From the NCBI RefSeq assembly GCF_036898095.1, contig NC_090763.1, forward strand, positions 56,787,863 to 56,851,862: a stretch of DNA of 64,000 bases, in the 5' to 3' direction. This document shows positions 14,801 to 26,800 of this stretch, one piece after another (position 1 is the stretch's first letter; the number at the start of each line of letters is the position of its first letter). Made by a program: the position numbers and the translations under genes. The notes beneath the pieces are model-generated. The model had not been told where the DNA came from. It was given only the letters and a program-made list of their open reading frames with translations, and did not search any database. The DNA is from Palaemon carinicauda (Eukaryota; Arthropoda; Malacostraca; Decapoda; Palaemonidae).

Positions 14801-17800
14801 AGATCTTGGATGCCATATAGTACCTCTGTAATAATAGGATTTTCTTTCATCAAACACCCATTTGGGTTAATGTGTTGTGTGGCCTCCAAGAATTAATACC
14901 GGTGAAATAACCGAATAGACTAGTGTACCATGAAAGGCAAGCATCTACAACCAAACAAACAGCTAAATCATGTGCAAGGTTGAGAAGAAAAACTAATAAG
15001 TCAGACCTTCACCTCATAAAGAAAAGACTCTGGAGAAGCAGCTAGATGCCTGTTAATATGCTTCTGATGATGGACCTGGTTGGTGAGTCTTCTATTCTAT
15101 CAGATTTTCCCTCATACACACCACCAACGAGCTGAGTACCACGCATGCACATTGTCCCACTTAGGTTTGTTTTTGGTAGTGTCTTATTCATACCCTATAC
15201 CAAGAAAATTCCATAAGGCATTGGATATAGTGAAACTGCATATTAGCTCTCTTGATGACAGAGATACCTGTTGAAAGAAACTTGTTGATCTGGGTATTTA
15301 GAAATAAACCACCTTCTTAAGATGTGGATCTCTGCAGGTGAAGTAGACAAAAGACAGAGGTTACAATTTCCCTGTCTTAAGGCTGTAATATAATGAGTGT
15401 CACCCATCTGAAAGAGAATGTTCATTTCTGGCCAAAAACAGAGGACCCAGAGTCAGAATTAGGAGGTCAGGAATGATGGAGATTAACTCCTTATCTCTCC
15501 ATAATGCTGCAAGCTCACTGACTCTTGGTGTCAAAGCTAATGCTATAGAAAAATAGCTTTCTGGAGTAACTTTAATGGATAGGGAGAAATTATCTAAAAC
15601 ATGTCAAAATCCAGCTTGAGGGATTTTGTCAATGCAGATTTATATGACAAGATGTTCATGGTTTAAGCTTCCTATCTCAAAGCGTTGGACAAGAAAGAAA
15701 GTCAAAAGGTCCGGGTTTATTGGACATGGAGACCTATCCCACCAGAAGACCATCCATGCCTTGCAAACAGATTGGTATTGTTTAGTGGAAGAAGACCTCT
15801 TACAGCCCATTAAATGTCATGGTGTGAGCTGAAAACTCACTACCGTATATGCGTTAAGAGAAATTCCAAGCGCAAGGTTCTGGTCAAAAAGAAGGAAACA
15901 AAGATATTCCAACTTCCTACTCTCTGATGCAGCTGTGCTAACCAAAGAGGGTGCAATATAAGTCTTAGACGGTGGATCAATGGATACCATGGGCTGTTCA
16001 GCCATTTTGGGGTTACCACCACAGCTGCCCCTGAGAAAAGCTTAAGGTTATTTGAAGCCTTCAAAATCAAACAAATAAACCAAGGACCATCTGTTTCTCC
16101 CCAGGTTCAACCCTCTCGTCAATGCCTGAGAATCCACATTCAAAACTATGAAGAACAGAACATTGTGGTTCTCTTTTATTGCAAACAGGTCTTTTTCAAT
16201 ATTAAACTTACCCGATAATCATGTAGCTGTCAACTCCGTTGCCCGACAGAATTCTATGGAGGGATACGCCAGCTATCACAATACTAGAAGGGGGTGTACT
16301 TACCAGCGCCACCTGTGGCCAGGTACTCAAGTACTTCTTGTTGACACCTCCTCAATTATTCCTCTGTCGTGCTTCTGACAAGACGTTCTGGGATACGCTT
16401 ATGTGCTTGGAGTATTTTCACGACTTTGGTGAAGTATTTCTCTTTGATTTCGGCTGTCGCTTTACTGGAAACTTCTATTTTAGCTTAGTTAGCTTTTGGA
16501 ATTAATTTGATTAATTTTGGTGACGAAGAGAGTATTAACTCTCGTTCACCTTTCAATGGCCGACCCTTCCCTTAGACGGAAGTGTTGGTGTCTAAGAGAG
16601 TATAGACTCTCTTTCTTAATTTTGCTTAACAAAAGTTATAGATTTATTTTATATCTCTCCGCCTCTTATAGGCCTCTTCGATTAACTTCCTTTTATTATA
16701 AACTTATTAAAATTAATTTTTATATTTGTTTATATTCGACCTTCCTAATAGTAGGCGGTCTTTTCTTGGTACCGAAGTTAATTATCGTGAGCCCGTCATT
16801 TCGGTTTTACCTGTTAACATATTATGCTATTTTAAGGTCTTTGAAAGAATTTCTTTGATAGTCTCGTACTTTTTCAAAGTTGAACTAACGTTTTGTTTGT
16901 CTCGGCAGTTGTTGACGTTCAGAACGTTTCAACTTGCACTCTATCGTTACGATAGAGAAAGAATGTTCACGGTTTCACATTGCAGTAAGAGTAACCGTGT
17001 CTAGCGTTTTGTTCATTCTTTCTTAACTTAATGGTTTTGATCCTAATAAGGAACTTTTCTTTTTAGGAAATATTTCAGTTTTTTCCTTTAACATAATATG
17101 TTTTAACGATATATATGATTGGGCTCTTCTCTCAGGTTCTAAGTCAAGAGAGAGAGAGAGAGAGATAGAGACGGAGGGAGAAAGAGGATAAACGTTTCCC
17201 TCAAGCCTGCCAGGCGTACGAGTAACGTCGTTATCGTTTTGCTCTTATCCCTAGTCTCTTTAGGGGAAGAAACTAAACGTTTCTAGAGTGATCTAGTGTT
17301 TAGTCTCTTTCCAGCCACTGAATTTTCTTTCATTAGATTTTTCTGTTACATTGTAATTCTGTTTTCGCAATTACTAACTTTTGAGAAGGATAGAATTGCG
17401 TGTTTCAGGTACAAACCACTTAAAGTTTCGAGTTCAGTGAAATAAGTGCAAACAGAAATCAAAGTGATAAGTGATTGATGTCAGTGTTATGCGTGAGGGT
17501 ACTTTTGTGCGCGCCAGTCGTCCTCCCAGTCCGGGACCTCTTGCAAGCTCCCAAGCCCAGGGGAGAAGCAATGTCGAAGGGCAAAAGGGTTCGGCAGGCC
17601 TTGATCGGCGCACAGAAGTATCCTCGGTGGTTGTGGGCGTGTCTTACCGAGACCGTCACTCCCACCCGCAGACGATTGAGCCCTTATTTTGCTCGTCTGC
17701 AGAAGAGATTTAGAGGAGAAAATAAAGGCAGAGTAACGCTGGTCTCAGGTCTCTAGACCTCTTAAACGTAAAGTCCAGACCTATGCCAGACGTACGAAGT

Positions 17801-20800
17801 AAAGTTCAACAACCCGGATGCAGTCATTGGGTTAGCTCTGACTCTCCTCAGTCATCATTTTGTCGGGCTGAGAGTGCGCCTACACTCCCCCCCCGCCTAT
17901 GCTCGCTCCGCCTGATCGCAGTACCACCTGCCAGGCGTACGATGTTGTGGACTCTACTACAGTCCATGCAGCACAGCTTTCGGACCTGATGCGTGAGTGT
18001 CGTGCTGAGAGTGTTGCACCTCCTCCTCCTCCTGCACCGGTGGTGCACCAACCGCCTGCACCCGTTCAGCCTGTGCTGCACCCGCCTGCACCGGTGGTGC
18101 ACCAACCGGCTGCACCCGTTCAGCCTGTGCTGCACCCGCCTGCACTCGCTGCACCCAGTCGCAGCACCATCTGCCAGGCGTACGATGTTGTGGACTCTAC
18201 TACAGTCCATGCAAGCACAGCTTTCGGACCTGTTGCGTGAGTATTGGGCTGAGAGTGTTGCACCTCCACCTGCACCCTTTCAGCCTGTGCTCAACCCGCC
18301 TGCACTCGCTGCACCCAGTCGCAGCACCATCTGCCAGGCGTACGATGTTGTGGACTCTACTACAGTCCATGCAAGCACAGCTTTCGGACCTGTTGCGTGT
18401 ATGTCGGGCTGAGAGTGTTGCACCTCCACCTGCACCCGTTCAGCCTGTGCTCAACCCGCCTGCACTCGCTGCACCCAGTCGCAGCACCTTCTGCCAGGCG
18501 TACGATGTTGAACCTCTTTCTGTGTTCGCTGTTCCCAGTGTTGTTCAGCCTCAGCCTTCTTTAAGGCAACCTTCGGTTTGGGATCAGGAGGATTACTCCA
18601 CTCTTCCTCCTCCTCCCCTGGCTGCTCCACCGGTGGTGCAACTCTCGGTGGAGGTACAACCTCTTCCACCTGTGAGTCAGTCTCCTCAGCTGCTGCACCG
18701 AGCTCAACCCAAGCACCCTGTTCCTGCACCTCAGACACCTCTGCTTGCGGGAACTTTACCTTGTTCTGCGCAACCTCGGTCTCTTCACGCTCCACTCATT
18801 CCACAGGAACAGGAACTTTCTGCACCTTCCACTGTTGTTGTTCCAGCTCGTTCTGACTCTGCTGTTCAGCATACCTTACCTCCATTTTCAAACCATGGCA
18901 AAAATATGAATCATGAGTTATGAATGTAAGGTAAACATTATGTTGATTTTTAAACCCCATGCAAGCATGCATAAAGCACTCTAGCACTGGTCATGGAATT
19001 TCTAAGAATGTTAAACGCCATGCACACGCTCTGCTTTCCTTACAGCAGGCTCTGCTTACTACATGCTCAGCATTCAGCATGCTCTGCATTCAGCATGCTC
19101 TGCATACAACATGCTCTGCATACAGCATGCTCTGCATTCAGCATGCTCTGCATACAACATGCTCTACATACAGCATGCTCTGCATACAGCATACTCTGCA
19201 TTCATCATGCTCTGCATACCTTACCGCATGCTTCTCAACATATCTTGGGTTGTTGCCAACTCACTAGACTGTCAAGCAGTTTCATAACGTTGCCTTCTAG
19301 TCTGCTGCTTTTGCACCAGTGAACCCTCACTCAGAGAACTTAGCTTTTCTAGGATAAGGTCCCTGTAGATGAGAAAGTTCTTTTCTCCCTCCTTCTGATA
19401 TTCCCTTGAGGACTCTGTCATTTGGAGGGAGCCTTTAGCTGCATAACCTCTTATGGATTTTTATTTAAGCATTACATGCTTACAGGGAAGGTAATGGTTC
19501 CACTTCAGCCGCTAATCCCGTCTGTTACCACACCTGCTCCCATAGACCTTGAGCTGTGTTGCATGACATGCAGTCCAAGCTTAGTCCTTGTTAGAGGATT
19601 TTTTGTTTACGGAGTCAATGTGTCACGGGGAAGACGTTCAACAACCAACAGAAGGGACTTGTTGTGACGCAGTGCGGCAACCTCAGCAACCCGTTAAGGA
19701 GTTGTCTGTACGACCCAGATAGTCTAGACAGATTCGGGTTGTCACTGTACTTCCTCGCTTGCCCATGATTGACAGTTTACAGACTGTGCAGCAGTATCAT
19801 GATCTTGTGTCCGGCTCCGTCAGACGACTGGCTTTTAAGAGCTCCCACAAGTCGTCGCTGTCTGGAGATTTTCAAATGGACTATGGATCTGACCAAGGAA
19901 CTGGGCCTCCTGGTCAATTTTGAGGAGTCTCAGCTCGTTCCATCCCAGACCATTGTTTCCTTGGGTATGGATCTTCAGAGTCGAGCTTTTCGGACTTGTC
20001 CGTCGGCCCCAAGGATCTTCCAAGCCCTAGAATGCATCCAGAGCATGCTGAGAAGGAACCGATGCTTAGTCAGGCAGGGGATGAGTCTAACAGGGACACT
20101 TTCATCGCTGGCCCTGTTCATCGAGTTAGGGAGACTCCACCTCCGCCCCCTTCAGTATCATCTAGCTGCTCACTGGATAAAGGACTTGACGCTAGAGACG
20201 GGCTCAGTTCCTGTTTCCGAAGAGATGAGGTCTACTCTAACGTGGTGGAAGAACAGCATTCTTCTCAAGGAAGGTCTACCTTTGGCTGTTCAGACCCCCG
20301 ACCACCGTCTCTTCTCGGACGCATCGGACACGGGCTGGGGTGCGACACTGGACGGACAGGAATGCTCGGGAACATGGAATCAGGAGCAAAGGACACTTCA
20401 CATCTATTGCAAGGAGTTGTTGGCAGTTCATCTGGCCTTGATAAACTTCAAGTCCCTCCAGCTTAACAAGGTGGTGGAGGTGAACTCCGACTACACCACA
20501 GCCTTGGCTTACATCTCCAAGCAGAGAGGGACTCATTCGAGGAAGTTATTCAAGTTCGCAAGGGACCTCCTCATTTGGTCAAAGATCGAAAGCTCACGCT
20601 GGTAACGAGGCTCATTCAGGGCGATATGAATGTCATGGCAGATCGCCTCAGCCGTAAGGGTCAGGCCTTCCCCACAGAGTGGACCCTTCACAAGAATGTT
20701 TGCAGCAGACTTTGGGCCCTGTGGGGTCAGCCAACCATAGTTCTATTCGCTACCTCGATGACCAAGAAGCTCCTCTTGTATTGTTCTCCGATTCCAGACC

Positions 20801-23800
20801 CAGCAGCAGTTCGCGTGGATGCCTTTCTGCTGGATTGGTCCCATCTCAACCTGTATGCATTCCCGCCGTTCAAGATTGTCAACAGGGTACTTCAGAAGTT
20901 CGCCTCTCACAAAGGGACACGGTTGACGTTGGTTGCTCCCCTCTGACCCGCGAGAGAAGGGTTCACCGAGGTACTGCAATGACTGGTCGACGTTCCCAGG
21001 ACTCTTCCTCCTAGAGTGGACCTTCTGCGTCAACCTCACGTAAAGAAGGTACACCCAAACCTCCACGCTCTTCGTCTGACTGCCTTCAGACTATCGAAAG
21101 TCTCTCAAGAACTAGAGGCTTTTCGAAGGAGGCAGCCAGAACGATTGCCAGAGCAAGGACGACATCCACTCTCAGAGTCTATCAGTCTTAATGGGAAGTC
21201 TTCCGAAGCTGGTGCAAGGCCAATGCAGTTTTCCTCAACCAGTACCACTGTAACCCAGATTGCTGACTTCCTGTTACATCTAAGGAACGTAAAATCCCTA
21301 TCAGCTCCTACGATCAAGGGTTACAGAAGTATGTTGGCAGCGGTTTTCCGCCACAGAGGCTTGGATCTTTCCTCCAACAAAGATCTACAGGACCTCCTTA
21401 GGTCTGTTGAGACCTCAAAGGAACGTCGGTTGTCCACTCCAGGCTGGAATCTAGACGTGGTCCTAAGGTTCCTAATGTCATCAGGATTTGAACCGTTCCA
21501 ATCAGCCTCTTTTAAGGACCTCACATTAGAAACTCTTTTCCTCGTGTGCTTAGCAACAGGTAAAAGAGTAAGTGAGATCCACGCCTTCAGCAGGAACATA
21601 GGTTTCACATCTGAAACGGCTACATGTTCCTTGCGGCTCGGTTTTTTTGGCTAAAACGAGCTTCCTTCCCGTCCTTACCCTAAGTCGTTCGAGATCCCAA
21701 GCCTGTCCAACATGGTGGGGAACGAACTAGAGAGAGTACTTTGCCCTGTTAGAGCTCTTAAGTACTATCTAAGAAGGTCAAAACCATTACGAGGACAATC
21801 AGAAGCCTTATGGTGTGCTATCAAGAAGCCTTCTCTACCAATGTCTAAGAACTCAGTTTCTTACTACATCAGGCTTCTGATTAGAGAAGCAAATTCTCAT
21901 CTGAAGGAAGAAGACCTTGCTTTGCTGAAGGTAAGGACACATGAAGTGAGAGCTGTGGCTACTTCAGTGGCCTTCAAACAAAACCGTTCTCTGCAGAGTG
22001 TTATGGATGCAACCTATTGGAGAAGCAAGTCAGTGTTCGCATCATTCTATCTCAAAGATGTCCAGTCTCTTTACGAGTACTGCTACACCCTGGGTCCATT
22101 CGTAGCAACGAATGCAGTAGTAGGCGAGGGCTCAGCCACTACATTCCCATAATTCCATAACTTTTTAACCTTTCTCTTGAATACTTTTTATGGGTTGTTC
22201 GGTCGGCTAAGAAGCCTTCCACATCCTTGTTGATTTGGCGGGTGGTCAATTCTTTCTTGAGAAGCGCCGAGGTTAAAGGTTGTGATGAGGTCCTTTAGTA
22301 TGGGTTGCAGCCCTGTATACTTTAGCACCTTTGGGTTGATTCAGCCTCCAAGAGGAACGCTGCGCTCAGTAAGGAAGACGAACTTAAAAAAGAGACAGAG
22401 TAACGGTTCAATTCGACTTCCTTACCAGGTACTTATTATTTCATTGTTATTTGAGATAACTGTTATATGAAATATGGGATACTTAGCTATCCTTTAATCT
22501 TGTACACTGGTTTTCACCCACCCCCCTGGGTGTGAATCAGCTACATGATTATCGGGTAAGTTTAATATTGAAAAATGTTATTTTCATTAGTAAAATAAAT
22601 TTTTGAATATACTTACCCGATAATCATGATTTAATTGACCCTCCCTTCCTCCCCATAGAGAACCAGTGGGACCGAGGAATAATTGAGGAGGTGTCAACAA
22701 GAAGTACTTGAGTACCTGGCCACAGGTGGCGCTGGTAAGTACACCCCCTTCTAGTATTGTGATAGCTGGCGTATCCCTCCATAGAATTCTGTCGGGCAAC
22801 GGAGTTGACAGCTACATGATTATCGGGTAAGTATATTCAAAAATTTATTTTACTAATGAAAATAACATATTTGAAGATCTTGGAAAATCTTTAGGATCTC
22901 TTAGAAAGAAATCTGATCCAAGGTTAATTTTGCATCCAGAGCAGTCTGTCTAGACAAGGCAGCCACTACGTTAACCTTTTCACCCCCAGGCTATTTGGAA
23001 CTTTCCAACCCTTAACCCCCCAGCGTTTTCTTTTTTCAAGCACATTTTGCAATATATATTTTTTAAATTGCTCTAACAGCCTCAATTTTCGTCATAGAGA
23101 GGTCAGGTTGGTCTCATTCTTTTGAAAAATGCCTGAAGTTTCTCATAAAGTTATCAAAAATATGCAAAGAAAAATGTAAATAGCAGTTTTTTGCAAGGAC
23201 GTACCAGTACGTCCATGGGGGTAAAGGGATGAGTTTTGTGAAACGTACCGGTACGTCTATTGGGGGTAAAAGTGTTAAGAGAGTCCAAAAGAAGGAAGGG
23301 AAGAGGAACAGATCCCTCTCCTAAAGAAATCTCCCATGAAGACCTCCTGAAAACAATTCAGAGAGAGAGGCTGGATAGCCTTCAACCACTAAGTGCAAGT
23401 AACTTCACATAATGGAGGTAACTCTTGAAGGTGTTGCTGACAATGAAGGATGGTCCATGGTAGCCTTCTTTAAGATCTGGCAGTTCGTGAACCATTCTGT
23501 ATGTGCTATTTTGGGAGCAACCAGGGTCACCCTGAGGCTTGGTATGATCAACACTCAGTTGGTCAGATAGCAAAACAAGCTGAACGGAGGAGAAGTAGGA
23601 TTCCAGGAGGTCTCATGGGCGTTGGAAGACATCCTCGAAAACTGACCATGGGTTTGGACATCTGACATACAACCTATCTCTGGCAACTGAAATTGTATCC
23701 CAGTACATTCCTCTTGCCTGGACTGTACCTCACAGACAGTTTTATGGCATTGGTACACAGCAAAGACGTGCATTTGCTTTGTCAACTTGCAAAGAAGGGT

Positions 23801-26800
23801 GGGGGACAAGACCATGACCCCCTTGCTTGATAACAAGAGCATCCTCAAATGTTCTTTGAAAGCTTGCAGTTAGACACTGTTTGCATTCCAGGAAAGAGTG
23901 CAGAAGTACTTCCACTGACCACACACCCGATATGACCAGGTCGCCCAGGTTAGTACCCTACCCCTCCCTTGACGCATCTAAAAACAGTTTCATGTCCAAA
24001 GGTGGAGTCAGGAAGGACTCCCCTAGTGAGGTCTTCCTCATCTAGCCACCAGGAAGGCAGGCTGAGCCTCTTGTCTCCCTGGGACACGATGATTTGCTGT
24101 CCATTGATCCTTCAAATACCATCAAAGGAATCTTTGGTGGAAGTGTCTGTGTGGTATGAACAGTTCCAGAGACGAAGATGACCGAAAAACACTGCCAGCA
24201 ACGAGCTGGGGTGATCAAACGCACTATCAGACTGCGAGATTGGAGAGGGGAGCAGTGGTTCAGAAAGGTACCAAGTACCATCCTGAAGGACACTATCCAG
24301 GGCCAAGCAGTGTTCTGGCAGGATCCCCAAGGCATGAGAGGCATTCCATTACTCATAGCACCAAGAGAAGGGGAATGCTGACGTCAGCTTCCACCTCTAC
24401 CTTCAACCTTCCTAAATTGTCAAAGAAAGTACAGTACACAGTTATCATCTAAGCCCATTATAAAATAAGGTAGTCCACTTCTTGTATGAGAGGACATGAG
24501 TTACAAACATTTGTACAATACTGTTGTACAATATGATATATGAGATTGCAACCTGAATTCTATAACACGTTATGTCTTTATTAATTACTATCGATAATCC
24601 ATCTTGCTTAACTTGTTCTATCATGGGTATTAGGGGTATCTCTTTGAACTATACCACCAGCCCTATCATTTCTATTTAAGAAGGACTCTCCTCACTCCTG
24701 GCAGTGTTGTCATACAAGATGCTAGTTATAAAAGGCAATATGGTAAATAATTCACTTTTGCTGCTAAATGAAATTGTCTATTTTCTCTAACAACAGTACA
24801 CAAGACAAAAGGAAACTATCAGTCGTGTACGACAAATGAAACTTATCAGTCATGTAAGGGTATATATATAATTTGGGACTTCCTCTATAATTCTAACTGA
24901 AAAATTGCAGATTAGAGGAACTTTTGTCAAACTAAAAGATTTATAACATTTCTGTTCAAGATTTTACTTTGAGCATTATCCCTCTAAAACCAAAATAAAA
25001 ATGCATAAATGCTCTTTATACTTACCACATTTCCATCTTCCCATGTAATATATATGTCCCGACAAAAGAAGACAGGAGATGACATGAATAAAACCAAAGA
25101 TTATCCAAAAGTAAACTGTTCCAGCAACTACTCCTATAACACCCAAAAGGACGGCAAATGCTAGGGCTGAATACACAGCACTGGCGCTAGCATTGATGTC
25201 TGGATGTCTGGTTTGATATATCTTTAGCATTGACAGCACAGATATCACATACATGAAAGATGTATCTGCAAAAAAAAAAAAAAAGCAATATTGTAAAAAT
25301 TTCAAACTTTAGAAAATTAAGAATCATTTCAGTTATTCCAATTAATCATTTCAATTAGTTCAATAAGAAGTCACTTTTCTACTCTCATAGTGTTTGCTTG
25401 AAGAATTTATTTTCAAACGAGGGGTGAAAAGTATGGTAAGGTAATGTTAAAGAGGTTGGACAGTTAGATATAGGAAGACAAGAGTGACTGGACGAAAAGT
25501 AAAGGGTGGAAAGCAATGCAGTTGAGGGCCCAAGGGAAGCTGCTTAGAGCCTTCAGTAATATTTACAGTATGCAACTCAATATATTAAGTTTATCTTATA
25601 TTGGTAATAAATGTGGAAAATATGGCCTTGTTGGATGAATTAAACTAAGCAAATATGCATGGTTTATTATTGCTATACTGTAAACAATTCAATTCAAACA
25701 AAATCCAAAAGAAATTTTCTTACCAAACTGATAGTTGGAATTATTTGGGCATATGTGATAGCAGGCACTAAGAAGTCCTTCCATGATGAGTGAACCACCC
25801 ATAGCGTAGAATATGCCAAAATGCTGGGGTATTCCATAATACTGTGAGAGGCAATAATAAAAAGAATTACTGTAATGTTGACAGCTTTGTATATCTGTCA
25901 TAAGAATATTGTATTTGTAATGATAAGAAACTATTGTATTGTTATAAGATGTCAAAACCATTGCATATAACCTAATTCTTTAGAATGCAGTTCTAAATTT
26001 TCAAGTTGAATAATATTTTATATAACTATCATAAGGAAGTGATTATAATGTATTTCACAAATACTTTATACAGTATTTCACAATAACATAACAGGCAGTA
26101 AAAACACAAGACGATGTCATGTGAAGGAATAGTGTTGTCTATATAAAAATAAAATGATAAAAATAACTAATCTTTTATTAGCACACAAAAATCTCCTGTA
26201 TAAAACAAAAACATAATCTAATCTAAATAATGATGCAGTATATTTGTTAATTACCTTATCAATTTTGTAATCAGCTTGAACTGCCAACTTATGATGATGG
26301 TTTCGACGAGCACAAACCGCAATAAATAGAATACCAAAGAGAATGTAGCTGATATTGGAGAACACATGGTTAAAATCACTGAGAGGACCAAGTGGATGAG
26401 CACACCAGAAATTGTAGTAGCACAAATCTTGATTTCCAGTTTCATCCAGGACCTAAAGAATATGAGATGATTAAATCATAAAGAGAATTTCAACACACAA
26501 TATTGCATGCTATTAAAATAAATCTCTACTGCACAATGGGATCGAATCCAAGCCACTTTAAATGAAAGGCTAGGAAGCTACCAGCCAATTCTTAGTTTCA
26601 TAAATGGTAATTATTTTATGACAATAAATACTGTACTGCCTTAGAAAAACACTGTATTTCCTAATATAGCTTAAGAACAATAGAAGGAAACAAAGCAGAG
26701 ATGTATGAAGGTTCCTCAGAATTACAATACAGAGAAGTTTTACATTTCATTTCAATATTTACAAAAACTTTGTGTGTTGCCAACAAGTGCTAAAAATGTT

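Larger units (their letters stand above)
16192..22868 (+). mobile_element. DIRS-like retrotransposon copy A (6.68 kb)
   Basis: The left end reads TTTTTCAATATTAAACTTAC and then a CCCGATAATCATGTAGCTG block. The right end is a reverse complement from ACTTACCCGATAATCATG inward, but its outermost 40 bases differ. Near 22540-22625 the two ends are joined in inverted order (GGGTAAGTTTAATATTGAAA, then ATGTTATTTTCATTAGTAAA), the internal complementary region expected of DIRS. Inside are a gag-like region, a truncated RT, RNase H and tyrosine recombinase in DIRS order. It lies within the SID-1 intron between exons 12 and 13, opposite to the gene, and is inserted in an older DIRS relic. Confidence 0.93.

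Noticed and set aside
26251..26445. 64-residue hydrophobic frame overlapping exon 10
   Set aside because: It is a shifted reading of the exon whose correct frame carries the conserved CYYNF-CAHPLG block.
26530..26580. GGGATCGAATCCAAGCC, resembling a tRNA B box
   Set aside because: No acceptor stem, A box or cloverleaf can be formed around it; at most an old SINE fragment.
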